DNA of 64,000 nt, taken from the NCBI RefSeq assembly GCF_007991615.1, contig NZ_BJYR01000005.1:1-64000 (forward strand), in the 5' to 3' direction. The DNA comes from Novosphingobium sediminis. Lineage in GTDB: Bacteria > Pseudomonadota > Alphaproteobacteria > Sphingomonadales > Sphingomonadaceae. Position 1 is the first letter of the stretch. Each line of letters begins with the position of its first letter. Positions 1 through 8,206 of this stretch are shown in pieces. The position numbers were made by a program, and so were the translations under genes. Below the pieces are notes generated by a model, which saw only the letters and a list, made by a program, of their open reading frames with translations, was not told the DNA's origin and made no database searches.

Positions 1-73
1 CCCCTTCCCTTTCCCGCCTCAACCTGCATACTCCCCTCGCGCGCCCGTCAGAGGCCGACCTTGAGAGAGAGCC

Positions 74-1120
74 ATGCCCGAAGAGATCATCGAACCCGAT
101 CTGCCGATCATCGACCCGCACCATCACCTGTGGGACCTGAGCCCGCTGGTTGCCTCCTTCCCCAAGCCGCTGCATCCCTTCGTCGAGACGCTGGTTCCGG
201 CCGCCTACTACACCTTCGATGCGCTCCACGCCGATACGCACAGCGGCCACAACATCGTCGGCACCGTGTTCATGGAATGCGGCGCGTTCTACCGCAGCGG
301 CGCGGAAGCATCGATGAAGCCGGTCGGCGAAGTCGAGTTCGTCAACGGCGTCGCAGCCCAAGGCGCGAGCGGGCTCTATGGCAACTACCGCCCCTGCGCC
401 GGGATTATCGGCCATGCCGACATGACGCTGGGCGACGGCGCGGTGCCCGTGCTCGAAGCCCTGATCGCCGCCGGAAATGGCCGCTTCAAGGGCATCCGCC
501 ACCAGGCCGCATGGGATGCCGATCCCGAAGTGCTCGGCCCCCCGTTCCACGCGCCGTCAGGGCTCTACCTGAGCGACGCCTTCCGCGCCGGGTTCAAGCA
601 CCTCGGCAAGATGGGCCTCACCTTCGATGCCTGGCTTCTCGAACCGCAGCTGCCCGATGTCATCAGCCTCGCCCGCGCTTTCCCCGATCAGCCGATCGTG
701 CTCGATCATTGTGGCACCCCGCTCGGCGTTGGCCCCTACAAGGGCAAGCTCCACGAACGCTTCGACGTGTGGCGCGAGAACATCCGCGAACTGGCGAAGT
801 GCCCGAATGTCTCGGTCAAGCTGGGTGGCCTCGCCATGGCCTTCTGCGCGATGCCGGAAGAAGGTCCCGCCGCCGGAGTCGGCTCCGAAACCCTTGCCGC
901 GATGTGGCGCCCTTACATCGAGACCTGCATCGATGCCTTCGGTCCGGAGCGCGGGATGTTCGAAAGCAACTACCCGGTCGACCGCTGGGGCGCGACCTAT
1001 CCGGTGCTATGGAACGCCTTCAAGCGCCTCGCCCACGGCGCCTCGGCAGATGAAAAGCACGCGCTGTTCGCCGGCAATGCCGCGCGGTTCTATGGCTTGG
1101 AGCACTTGCTCGACGCGTAG
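74..1120 (+). CDS. Amidohydrolase family 2 (TIM-barrel metal-dependent hydrolase)
   Basis: A 348-residue protein that opens with the DPHHHLWD motif near residue 15, the metal-binding HxH signature of amidohydrolase_2/COG3618 enzymes. A later LDHCGTP segment supplies another expected metal-site histidine, and a FESNYPVDRWG segment near the C terminus is typical of the family. These cytoplasmic enzymes usually hydrolyse lactones or decarboxylate aromatic acids; the substrate here cannot be read from sequence. The start ATG follows a purine-rich GAGAGAGA stretch. It is the first gene of the window and may belong to an operon beginning further upstream. Confidence 0.85.
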   Translation: MPEEIIEPDLPIIDPHHHLWDLSPLVASFPKPLHPFVETLVPAAYYTFDALHADTHSGHNIVGTVFMECGAFYRSGAEASMKPVGEVEFVNGVAAQGASGLYGNYRPCAGIIGHADMTLGDGAVPVLEALIAAGNGRFKGIRHQAAWDADPEVLGPPFHAPSGLYLSDAFRAGFKHLGKMGLTFDAWLLEPQLPDVISLARAFPDQPIVLDHCGTPLGVGPYKGKLHERFDVWRENIRELAKCPNVSVKLGGLAMAFCAMPEEGPAAGVGSETLAAMWRPYIETCIDAFGPERGMFESNYPVDRWGATYPVLWNAFKRLAHGASADEKHALFAGNAARFYGLEHLLDA

Positions 1121-1124
1121 TGCT

Positions 1125-1216
1125 CTGCCCACCCCCAACCCCTCCCGCAAGCGGGAGGGGAGCAGGTCGCGCTGGTTTCCCCCCTCCCGCTTGCGGGAGG
1201 GGTCGGGGGTGGGCAG
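1125..1216. repeat. Large inverted repeat built from two GC-rich hairpin units
   Basis: Two 36-bp arms (1125-1160 and 1181-1216) are reverse complements with one mismatch, separated by 20 bp. Each arm itself contains a perfect 10-bp stem with a 2-nt loop (CCCCTCCCGC / GCGGGAGGGG). Short palindromes of this kind are, from general knowledge, very common between genes in sphingomonads and act as interspersed elements. Here it sits just after the amidohydrolase stop and could also end its transcript. Confidence 0.8.
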
Positions 1217-1299
1217 GACCATCACTTCTGCTCGTTTGACAGCCCCGCCCCACCTGCTAAAGCCCATTTAACCGCTCGCTTAAAACGGAGCTTTCCAGG

Positions 1300-2277
1300 A
1301 TGCCGCTTCCCCCGCTGTTCAAGAATATGCGCCTGCCCGTCATCGGTTCGCCGCTGTTCATCATTTCCGGCCCCGAACTCGTTATCGCGCAGTGCAAGGC
1401 GGGAATCATCGGCAGCTTCCCCTCGCTCAACGCGCGGCCGATCAGCCAGCTCGACGAATGGCTGCACGAGATCACCGAGACGCTGGCCGCGCACAACCGC
1501 GATCACCCGGACAGCCAGGCAGCGCCCTTCGCGGTCAACCAGATCGTCCACAAGACCAACAACCGCCTCGACGAGGACATGGCGCTCTGCGAAAAGTGGC
1601 AGGTGCCCATGCTCATCACATCGCTGGGTGCGCGCGAGGATATCAATCAGGCTGCGCATCGCTGGGGCGGCATCGTGCTGCACGACGTTATCAATGATCG
1701 CTTCGCCCGCAAGGCAATCGAAAAGGGCGCGGACGGCCTGATCCCCGTCGCCGCCGGTGCTGGTGGCCACGCCGGTGCGCTTTCGCCCTTCGCGCTGATG
1801 CAGGAAATCCGCCAGTGGTTCGATGGGCTGGTCGCGCTTTCGGGCGCCATTGCGCACGGCCGCTCGATCCTTGCCGCACAGGCGCTAGGGGCGGACTTCG
1901 CCTATATCGGCTCGGCCTGGATCGCCACGGCAGAAGCCCGCGCGGCTGAGGGCTACAAGCAGGAGATCGTCGAAAGCCGCGCGCAGGACATCGTCTATTC
2001 GAACCTCTTCACCGGCGTGCACGGTAACTATCTCAAGGGCTCGATCATCAAGGCCGGGCTCGATCCGGATAACCTGCCGGTCAGCGATCCGTCCAAGATG
2101 AACTTCGGTTCGGGCGGCAATACTGAGGCCAAGGCGTGGAAGGACATCTGGGGTTCGGGCCAGGGCATCGGCGCGGTCACCAAGGTTGAAACCGTGGCCG
2201 AGCGCGTCGCGACGCTCACCGCGCAGTACCGCGAAGCCGCTGCCGGTCTCGCTGCCGACAGCGCCCCCTTCCTCTAA
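1300..2277 (+). CDS. Nitronate monooxygenase (2-nitropropane dioxygenase family)
   Basis: This 325-residue protein matches FMN-dependent nitronate monooxygenases, which oxidise alkyl nitronates to carbonyl compounds and nitrite. Visible landmarks are the N-terminal PVIGSPLFIISGPELVIAQ strand-loop, the AGAGGHAG phosphate-binding segment near residue 151, the LSGAIAHGRSILAAQALGAD block, and the GSAWIATAEA segment. Length and layout fit the short class of the family. A GGAG about 11 nt before the ATG is a usable ribosome binding site. A second, longer family member lies at 41712-43124. Physiological substrate unknown. Confidence 0.9.
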   Translation: MPLPPLFKNMRLPVIGSPLFIISGPELVIAQCKAGIIGSFPSLNARPISQLDEWLHEITETLAAHNRDHPDSQAAPFAVNQIVHKTNNRLDEDMALCEKWQVPMLITSLGAREDINQAAHRWGGIVLHDVINDRFARKAIEKGADGLIPVAAGAGGHAGALSPFALMQEIRQWFDGLVALSGAIAHGRSILAAQALGADFAYIGSAWIATAEARAAEGYKQEIVESRAQDIVYSNLFTGVHGNYLKGSIIKAGLDPDNLPVSDPSKMNFGSGGNTEAKAWKDIWGSGQGIGAVTKVETVAERVATLTAQYREAAAGLAADSAPFL

Positions 2278-2285
2278 GCAACTCA

Positions 2286-2311
2286 GCCCCCTCCACGCCA
2301 GCGGAGGGGGC
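2286..2311. terminator. Hairpin between convergent genes
   Basis: A 9-bp stem (GCCCCCTCC at 2286-2294 with GGAGGGGGC at 2303-2311) around an 8-nt loop lies between the stop codons of two convergent genes. There is no clear T-tract on either side, so termination is an inference from position and stem strength. Confidence 0.45.
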
Positions 2312-2320
2312 ATTGGGCCT

Positions 2321-2845
2321 CTAAAGCCTGCTTTCCGTCGCTTCCCACAGCATCTCGGCCATCCGGTCGAGATGGCTGTAATCGAGCGCCGGATCGCGCC
2401 GGTTTAGCACGATCTCCTCGCCCTTGGGCGGGCTGAGCAGCCGCCGGCGCAACGCACGTTGCAGCAGATCGAGCCGCATTAGCGCCTCCATCCCTGCAAG
2501 CTCGGGATCGTAGCGGCGCGTACGGCTCCACCCGAGTTCGATCTGGCCGACCCGTTCGGTAACCATCTCCGAATACGTGCCATGCGGCCCGCGGTGTAAC
2601 GGCAGGCCGATCCGCTGCGCGCCGCTCTCGGTCGCGGGCAACAGCAGTCCATTCGCGCGGAAATCGTGAAAGCCGATGCGATCGGGTGTGAGCGCGCCGA
2701 TCATGCGGCCGAAGGCACGGCGATTGAGCAGCACGCGAGGCAGCAGATGATGGCGTTGCAGCCCGGGCGTATACCCCGCTTTGCCCGGTACATTCACCGA
2801 TCGGAAGGGGATGCGTCCCCTGGCTATGTGTCCAGCAGGAACCAT
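2321..2845 (-). CDS. AHH-family (HNH/Endo VII-like) nuclease-domain protein
   Basis: A 174-residue protein carrying LQRHHLLP at residues 29-36, the hallmark of the AHH branch of the HNH/Endonuclease VII superfamily, followed by a downstream LPLHRGPHGTY block (H84, H88) that supplies the second metal/active-site histidines. AHH domains are best known as C-terminal nuclease tips of polymorphic toxins, but here the domain is essentially the whole protein. There is no signal peptide, no repeat region and no trafficking domain. AAGGCGG precedes the ATG. It is the last gene of a leftward group and converges on the monooxygenase. Whether it is a toxin or a domesticated nuclease is unknown. Confidence 0.75.
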   Translation of the reverse strand: MVPAGHIARGRIPFRSVNVPGKAGYTPGLQRHHLLPRVLLNRRAFGRMIGALTPDRIGFHDFRANGLLLPATESGAQRIGLPLHRGPHGTYSEMVTERVGQIELGWSRTRRYDPELAGMEALMRLDLLQRALRRRLLSPPKGEEIVLNRRDPALDYSHLDRMAEMLWEATESRL

Positions 2846-2945
2846 GCCGCCTTGTTCACACGCGAACCTTAACGCGGTACTTCCGAGCGTCGTTTATGTA
2901 AGCCTTCCAAGCGCGCTTCAATCGCCGCTTGCTAGCATCCTTTAC

Positions 2946-3686
2946 CTAGCGCTGCTCGACGTTAAGCTTCCGGTTGCCTTCCGGCTCGATCCAGACTGCG
3001 CCCACACCCGCCAGCACGACTTCTTGCGGTGTATCGACAGGCCCGTGGGTAACCAGCCAATCGGTGAGGCGCACGGCAATGCGGCTATGCTGCCGGTTCG
3101 GCCCGCCACTGGGGGCGTGGAGCAGGAACTCCTGCCCGGTGAGGAACCCAAGCCCCTCACTCTCGATCCCGTGCTCATGGCGCGCCAGCGCAGTGAGTGC
3201 GAGCGCGGGGAACGGGCCGCCCGCAAGCCATACGCCAACTGCTTCGGAAAACCACGCCGGTGACATGGCGATGCGCGCCGGCCGCCAGACAATTGCCTGC
3301 AGCCCGGGCAACTGGGTGAGATGCCGCAGGATGGCGGCAGCGACACGCAGCACCGGAAGCAGGTTTTCGGCACCGGCAAGGTGCGGCCCGACCATGAACC
3401 AGGTCGCATCCAGCGCGTCGCAATCGAAATCGCCCGGCAAGGCGACCCGGTGCACCACGCCCGGAACATCGCACTTCGGGGCCGGAGCCAGCCCGGTGAG
3501 ATCGAAGGTCAATCCGTCTCGCAGCAGCTCGGCAGATCCTTGCGGCGCCTGCGCAGAATTGAGCACGGAAAAGCCATCCGGTCCGACAGCGAGGTCGGCT
3601 ACAGCATCCGCAGCCGGCCGGTCCTCCCGGTCGAACAGCAGCGCGGCAAGAGGCTCACGCCCTGCGACACGCTCGATCACCACCAA
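2946..3686 (-). CDS. Unknown protein, 246 residues
   Basis: No family could be recognised. The protein is soluble, rich in Ala/Leu/Val, with no signal peptide and no membrane segment. A central stretch (LRHLTQLPGLQAIVWRPARI) and a PAWFSEAVGVWLAGGPFPALAL segment look like a compact alpha/beta domain. The reading frame begins at TTG 3686 with GGGAG 5 nt upstream; GTG 3683 or 3680 are alternative starts. It lies 100 bp upstream of the AHH gene on the same strand and could be its partner, for instance an inhibitor, but that is only positional inference. Confidence 0.65.
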   Translation of the reverse strand: MVVIERVAGREPLAALLFDREDRPAADAVADLAVGPDGFSVLNSAQAPQGSAELLRDGLTFDLTGLAPAPKCDVPGVVHRVALPGDFDCDALDATWFMVGPHLAGAENLLPVLRVAAAILRHLTQLPGLQAIVWRPARIAMSPAWFSEAVGVWLAGGPFPALALTALARHEHGIESEGLGFLTGQEFLLHAPSGGPNRQHSRIAVRLTDWLVTHGPVDTPQEVVLAGVGAVWIEPEGNRKLNVEQR

Positions 3687-3793
3687 TTGTGCTCCCTCAC
3701 TCTGCCAACAGCAAAGACACCAATGTTGGGCAGTCGTCGAGTCCCATGCGTCTAATCTGGAACGGAATTGGATCGTTCAACCGCTCGTGCACC

Positions 3794-4273
3794 TTAGTAC
3801 AGGCCCATTGCCAAACCGGCGCCGAAGGATCGGCCCAGATCGCGGCACTTTTGCAACGCCTCTGCCGGCACTGTCTTGGGCGCGAGAATCGCTTCAGTCG
3901 TCTGGGCATTGAGGTTCACAATCAGCCCTTCGGCGATTCGGCGCAGCCGCCATCCGGTGACAATCCGCTCGATCTGGCGCTCTGCACCAGATCCATCCGA
4001 TCCCGCGGCAATTGCCGTGGCAAAGGGGCGTCCCTCGATCTCCCCGAGCAGCGGATAGTAGCAGCGATCGAAGAACTCCTTCATCGCCCCGCTCATCGTG
4101 GCGAGGTTTTCCGGACAGACGAACAGATAGCCGCCCGCCGCGAGGAGCAGTTCCGGAGTCGCCTCGCCCGCGCCGAGCAGGCGCACTTCCCCCTCCTCGG
4201 CCGCCCCCTCGTGCGCGGCTTCGGCCATTGCACGCGCAGCGCCGGTGCGGCTGTGCCAGATGATCAACAGCAT
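3794..4273 (-). CDS. Flavodoxin-family / NAD(P)H-dependent FMN reductase-like protein
   Basis: A flavodoxin-like fold is indicated by the first strand and phosphate loop (LLIIWHSRTGAARAMAEA) and by YLFVCPENLATMSGAMKEFFDRCYYP, the second flavin-contacting segment seen in FMN reductases. About 159 residues if started at ATG 4273, just outside the upstream gene; the alternative ATG 4297 has a better GGGGG ribosome binding site but overlaps that gene by 17 bp. It likely binds FMN and shuttles electrons; partner unknown. It directly follows the secreted 432-residue gene and is probably co-transcribed with it. Confidence 0.8.
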   Translation of the reverse strand: MLLIIWHSRTGAARAMAEAAHEGAAEEGEVRLLGAGEATPELLLAAGGYLFVCPENLATMSGAMKEFFDRCYYPLLGEIEGRPFATAIAAGSDGSGAERQIERIVTGWRLRRIAEGLIVNLNAQTTEAILAPKTVPAEALQKCRDLGRSFGAGLAMGLY

Positions 4274-4280
4274 ATCGAAA

Positions 4281-5579
4281 TCAGCAGCCGTCCCCATTGC
4301 CCCCGGCACTGTTCACCGCGCCGCCCAATGCGCCGCCGATCAGCCCGCCAAGGCCGCCCAATCCGCGCTTTTTCGGCTTGGACTGGCATTGCTGCTCCTG
4401 CTGCGATTGCTGCCCCTGGTTGCGCCCGTTGCTGGACGCTGCCTCATCCATGCCCGGCATGCCGAGCAGGAAGCCGGTCATCGAGCGGTGCCGGATATCG
4501 GCAGTCCATTCGGGCTTCCACGGCGTTTTGGGATTGGCCGGGCGCGGTGGATAGACGAAGCTTTCTTCGGGGCCGTAGGCATAGAGCGTGACCATCTGGA
4601 ACTGCGGCGCGGCAGCCTTCACTTCCGCCGGCACCATGCAGGTCGTCGTCGCGGGCGCGAGGACCGTCTTCGACGCCACGAGCTTCGCCACAGTCGCGGG
4701 CGAGAGCCAATCGGAAAGGCCGCCACCAAACTCGCGCGTCAGGCTCGAAGACCACCACACCATGTCGGTCATCTCGCTGCCCTTGTCCATTTTCCCACCG
4801 ATGAGCGAGGCGTGATAGCCGGTCGCATCAGGCAAGGGGTTCCAGCGCAGCAGCGTCGCGCCACTTGGCTGGGCAAAGGTGGATGTGCGCAGCGCGCCCA
4901 TGAAATCCTTCGTGAGCGTGAAGTTCATATCCGGCGAATAGTTGCCCGCCACCTTGTGCGCCCCGATCAGCGAACTGTCGGTGCGGATTGCAACCTTGCT
5001 TTCGTCGTTGGGCCAGGCGCCATATGTCTTGCTGCTGGCGTAGGAGACGCGGCGCTCCATCGGCACGTTGCTGGACCACAGGCCGGGCGGCATCTGCCCC
5101 GCGGCGATCTTGGCGAAATCGATGACAACCGGCTGACCGGCCGGCGCATGTTCGCCGCAACCCCAAAAGATCAGTATGCGCCCCTTGGGCCGCTTGAAGT
5201 CGCGCTTCTCTGCGGGTTCTTCCGGACCGGACGGCACTTTCACGGGCGTCTTGAGCGGCACGGAGAGCCCGAGCTTGGCGCCGGCTGGCATGAAGTGATC
5301 GGCTTTGGGCGGCCCACCTGCGGGCGTCCGGCTCGAACCGAGATCCAGCCAGAGTTCGTGCTGCGGCGCATTGCGGTTGCCGCCGCCGAAAGCCATGCTC
5401 ATGGCCGCACCCATGCCGCCGCCTTTCATGCCGGCCATGCCGCCCATCAGGCCCGATGTGGTCCCGGCGCGCATCTCGTAACGGGCGATCGGCGCTGCCG
5501 TCTGCGCAACGCCAAGCCCGACAAGCACCACACTTGCCGCCCCGGCGGCCATCATCAGACGCATGCTGTTCCTGGTCAT
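4281..5579 (-). CDS. Secreted protein with Met/Gly-rich segment and FN3-like region
   Basis: A 432-residue protein with a Sec-type signal peptide (RLMMAAGAASVVLVGLGVAQ). It continues with a Met/Gly-rich low-complexity stretch at about residues 43-65, then a globular part with a WGCGEHA motif and a region reading ATLLRWNPLPDATGYHASL that resembles a fibronectin-III strand pattern. The C terminus holds a Gln-rich linker and a glycine-zipper-like tail (GLGGLIGGALGGAV) ending in Cys. It therefore probably sits in the periplasm or at the outer membrane. Function unknown. AAAGGGG lies 9 nt before the ATG. Divergent from recJ. Confidence 0.75.
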   Translation of the reverse strand: MTRNSMRLMMAAGAASVVLVGLGVAQTAAPIARYEMRAGTTSGLMGGMAGMKGGGMGAAMSMAFGGGNRNAPQHELWLDLGSSRTPAGGPPKADHFMPAGAKLGLSVPLKTPVKVPSGPEEPAEKRDFKRPKGRILIFWGCGEHAPAGQPVVIDFAKIAAGQMPPGLWSSNVPMERRVSYASSKTYGAWPNDESKVAIRTDSSLIGAHKVAGNYSPDMNFTLTKDFMGALRTSTFAQPSGATLLRWNPLPDATGYHASLIGGKMDKGSEMTDMVWWSSSLTREFGGGLSDWLSPATVAKLVASKTVLAPATTTCMVPAEVKAAAPQFQMVTLYAYGPEESFVYPPRPANPKTPWKPEWTADIRHRSMTGFLLGMPGMDEAASSNGRNQGQQSQQEQQCQSKPKKRGLGGLGGLIGGALGGAVNSAGGNGDGC

Positions 5580-5746
5580 CAGCTCAAACCCCTTTCAAGC
5601 GAGCGGAACCGCGGCTCCGCTTCGGCAAGTTCGTATGGCGCGACCAGACTTCTCTTTTGCCGATGCGACCATATCCGCAACCCTTCTGTCAATCGCGCTG
5701 CGCCGATGCGATGATCTGGCGCACATTCCTGCCACGGAATCCCTGC

Positions 5747-5774
5747 AGGGGAATGTGGGCAGGGGAATGTGGGC
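5747..5774. repeat. 14-bp tandem duplication
   Basis: AGGGGAATGTGGGC occurs twice in direct tandem (5747-5760, 5761-5774) in the divergent promoter region between the secreted-protein gene and recJ. A partly matching inverted copy (CACATTCCTGCC) precedes it around 5722-5733. It may be a simple slippage product or a protein-binding site. Confidence 0.7.
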
Positions 5775-5826
5775 AGGATCTGCCCCACCCTTCCCCGCGC
5801 CGCCGCAATCGGTTAGCGCAATCGGC

Positions 5827-7602
5827 ATGATCCCCGTCACGTCCATCACCCGTTCGCTATCTGGCCTCGCCTGGCGCTGGCGTGGTGGCAACATGGACCT
5901 TGGTAGCGGGGGACTGGGGCGGCTCGACGATCTGGTCGATCAGTTGCTCATGGCCCGCGGAGTCGAGCGGCACGATCTTGAACGCCACCGCCGCCCAACC
6001 TTGCGTAATTTTCTGCCCGATCCTTCGATCTTCAACGATATGGAACCGGCTGCGCAGCGCTTTGCCGATGCGATCATGAAGGGCGAAGCCATCGCGGTCT
6101 ACGGCGACTACGATGTCGATGGCGCGACCAGCGCTGCGCTCCTTATCCGCTTTCTCGCCAGCCTCGGCATCAAGGCGCGGCCCTATATCCCGGACCGCCT
6201 GCTCGAGGGCTATGGCCCATCCGCAGAGGGCCTCGTCAAGCTGGCGCGCGAGGGCGCACAGCTCATCGTCACCGTCGATTGCGGCGCGATGGCCTATGAA
6301 GCGCTTTCAGCAGCGCGCGGCGAAGGCGTCGACGTGATCGTCGTCGATCACCACAAGTGTAATCCGGAGCTTCCGCCCGCCACCGCTCTCGTCAATCCCA
6401 ACCGGCTTGACGAGAGCGACGAGGCGGCAAGCCATGGCCACATGGCCGCTGTCGGCGTGGCCTTCCTGCTCGCCGTGGCCACCTTGCGGACCTTGCGCGC
6501 ACGCGGCTTTGTCGGTGCGTCCAATGCGCCTGACCTGATGGGACTGCTTGATCTCGTCGCGCTGGGTACGGTGGCGGATGTCGCGCAGATCAAGGGGGTG
6601 AACCGCGCGTTTGTCGCGCAGGGGCTCAAGATCATGGCACGCCGCGCCAATGTCGGCCTGGCTGCTCTGATCGACGCAAGCCGACTGACGCGCGCACCGA
6701 CTTGCAGTGACCTCGGCTTCGCGCTTGGTCCGCGTATCAATGCAGCGGGGCGGATCGGCGATTCGAGCCTTGGCGTGCGGCTGCTGACCACCTCGGATCC
6801 GGATGAAGCCCGCACGATCGCAGCGCGTCTATCGGAACTCAACGACGAGCGCCGCGCGATCGAGCAGGCCGTGCAGGAAGCGGCCGAGGCGCAAGTCATG
6901 GCGCAGCACAACCGCAGTGTCGTGGTGGTCCACGGCGCGGGCTGGCACCCGGGCGTGATCGGTATCGTCGCTGGCCGCATCAAGGAAAAGACCGGGCGGC
7001 CCACCCTGGTCATCGCCGAGGATGGCGATTCGGAAGGCAACGGCAAGGGCTCGGGCCGTTCGATCCCGGGCGTTGATCTGGGTGCGGCGATCATCGCGGC
7101 CAAGGCGGCAGGCCTTCTGATCGCAGGCGGCGGCCATGCCATGGCCTGCGGCCTGACCGTGGCAGCAGGCGGCACCGAGCGCCTTGCCGACTGGCTCGAC
7201 GAGCGCCTTGCCCGCGATGTCGCGGCGGCACGGCTGAGCCAGTCGCTCCAGCTCGATCTCAGCCTCGCACCTGGTGGGCTGACACCTGATCTCGTCGAAC
7301 GGCTCGAAGCTGCGGGCCCCTTCGGCATGGGCTGGCCCGGTCCGCGCGTTGCTGTCGGTCCGGTGCGGCTGATCAAATGCGACATTGTCGGCGCCGATCA
7401 CGTGCGCATGATCGCGGGCGGGAACGACGGCCGATCGTTCAAGGCCATGGCCTTCCGTGCGGCGGAAACCGAGATGGGGCAGGCGCTGCTCCACGGCGCG
7501 CGGGGCCGGGCATTCTGGCTCGCCGGCCGCGCGAAGATCGACGATTGGGGCAGCCGGCCGGCCGCAGAACTCCACGTCGAAGATGCCGCGTTCGCCGACT
7601 GA
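5827..7602 (+). CDS. recJ: Single-stranded-DNA-specific exonuclease RecJ
   Basis: RecJ degrades single-stranded DNA 5' to 3' in recombination and mismatch repair. With the ATG at 5827 the protein is 591 residues, normal for the family. The DHH phosphoesterase motifs are intact: VYGDYDVDGATSAALL (residues 91-106), DCGA (151-154) and VVDHHK (172-177), the last giving the family its name. The DHHA1 part ends in the GGGHAMACG loop, followed by an OB-like C-terminal region. Upstream in-frame codons exist back to 5563 but lack homology-like content, so 5827 is preferred. Confidence 0.95.
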   Translation: MIPVTSITRSLSGLAWRWRGGNMDLGSGGLGRLDDLVDQLLMARGVERHDLERHRRPTLRNFLPDPSIFNDMEPAAQRFADAIMKGEAIAVYGDYDVDGATSAALLIRFLASLGIKARPYIPDRLLEGYGPSAEGLVKLAREGAQLIVTVDCGAMAYEALSAARGEGVDVIVVDHHKCNPELPPATALVNPNRLDESDEAASHGHMAAVGVAFLLAVATLRTLRARGFVGASNAPDLMGLLDLVALGTVADVAQIKGVNRAFVAQGLKIMARRANVGLAALIDASRLTRAPTCSDLGFALGPRINAAGRIGDSSLGVRLLTTSDPDEARTIAARLSELNDERRAIEQAVQEAAEAQVMAQHNRSVVVVHGAGWHPGVIGIVAGRIKEKTGRPTLVIAEDGDSEGNGKGSGRSIPGVDLGAAIIAAKAAGLLIAGGGHAMACGLTVAAGGTERLADWLDERLARDVAAARLSQSLQLDLSLAPGGLTPDLVERLEAAGPFGMGWPGPRVAVGPVRLIKCDIVGADHVRMIAGGNDGRSFKAMAFRAAETEMGQALLHGARGRAFWLAGRAKIDDWGSRPAAELHVEDAAFAD

Positions 7603-7703
7603 ACCTACCCCTTTGGCCATCCCCACAAACTGCCACAGACAGGGGTTGACCAATCCGATCCATCGCCCTAGACGCGCGGACCTGCCACGCGGCCTCAGCC
7701 AGT

Positions 7704-7778
7704 GGCCCCTTCGTCTAGCGGTTAGGACGCGGCCCTTTCACGGCTGAAACACGGGTTCGATTCCCGTAGGGGTCACCA
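7704..7778 (+). tRNA. tRNA-Glu (anticodon TTC)
   Basis: A complete cloverleaf can be folded: acceptor GGCCCCT/AGGGGTC (one G-U pair), D arm with GTCTAGCGGTTAGGAC, anticodon stem CGGCC/GGCTG around loop CTTTCAC (anticodon TTC), and T arm CGGGTTCGATTCCCG. The 3' CCA is encoded. It is nearly identical to the next tRNA. Confidence 0.97.
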
Positions 7779-7852
7779 CTGAGCTACCCAGCGCTTTGCG
7801 CCGGGTGGGAACAGAATAATCGGGGCGGGACCGCCGACCCGGTTCATGGCAA

Positions 7853-7927
7853 GGCCCCTTCGTCTAGCGGTCAGGACGCGGCCCTCTCACGGCTGAAACA
7901 CGGGTTCGATTCCCGTAGGGGTCACCA
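7853..7927 (+). tRNA. tRNA-Glu (anticodon CTC)
   Basis: Same cloverleaf as the tRNA 74 bp upstream, differing at two bases only: one in the D loop (GGTCAGG in place of GGTTAGG) and the first anticodon base, giving loop CTCTCAC and anticodon CTC. The CCA end is encoded. It decodes GAG. Confidence 0.97.
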
Positions 7928-7958
7928 GCCGGCAAGGTCGGCTTTTTCACGGCACGCG

Positions 7959-8180
7959 ATGGACCTCGATTCGCTCAGCACGTTTTCCGAATTTGCGAGT
8001 GTCGGCGCGTTTGCGCTGATCTGCGGCGTGCTGGCGGGCCTGCGCGAACGCAGGGAACGCCGCCGCCGCGATCTGGACCGCATCAGCGCCGTTCCCTGGC
8101 AATTCATTTCAGCACTGTGTTCGATGCTGGCGATCATCTGCCTCGCAACCGCCGCGAAAGTCTATTTCGCGGGCGGTTGA
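7959..8180 (+). CDS. Small two-helix membrane protein
   Basis: A 73-residue protein with two hydrophobic segments (about residues 14-27, VGAFALICGVLAGL, and 48-66, ISALCSMLAIICLATAAKV) joined by a very basic cytoplasmic loop (RERRERRRRD). It starts 31 bp after the second tRNA-Glu and converges on the DUF2490 gene. No family recognised. The hydrophobic/charged alternation is unlikely by chance at this length, but the ribosome binding site is weak. Confidence 0.55.
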   Translation: MDLDSLSTFSEFASVGAFALICGVLAGLRERRERRRRDLDRISAVPWQFISALCSMLAIICLATAAKVYFAGG

Positions 8181-8206
8181 CGATTGGTGCGCGCGAAAAC
8201 GCCGCG

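Noticed and set aside
7785..7810. Hairpin between the two tRNA-Glu genes as a terminator
   Set aside because: The stem has an internal mismatch and no T-tract; the tRNAs may be co-transcribed and processed.
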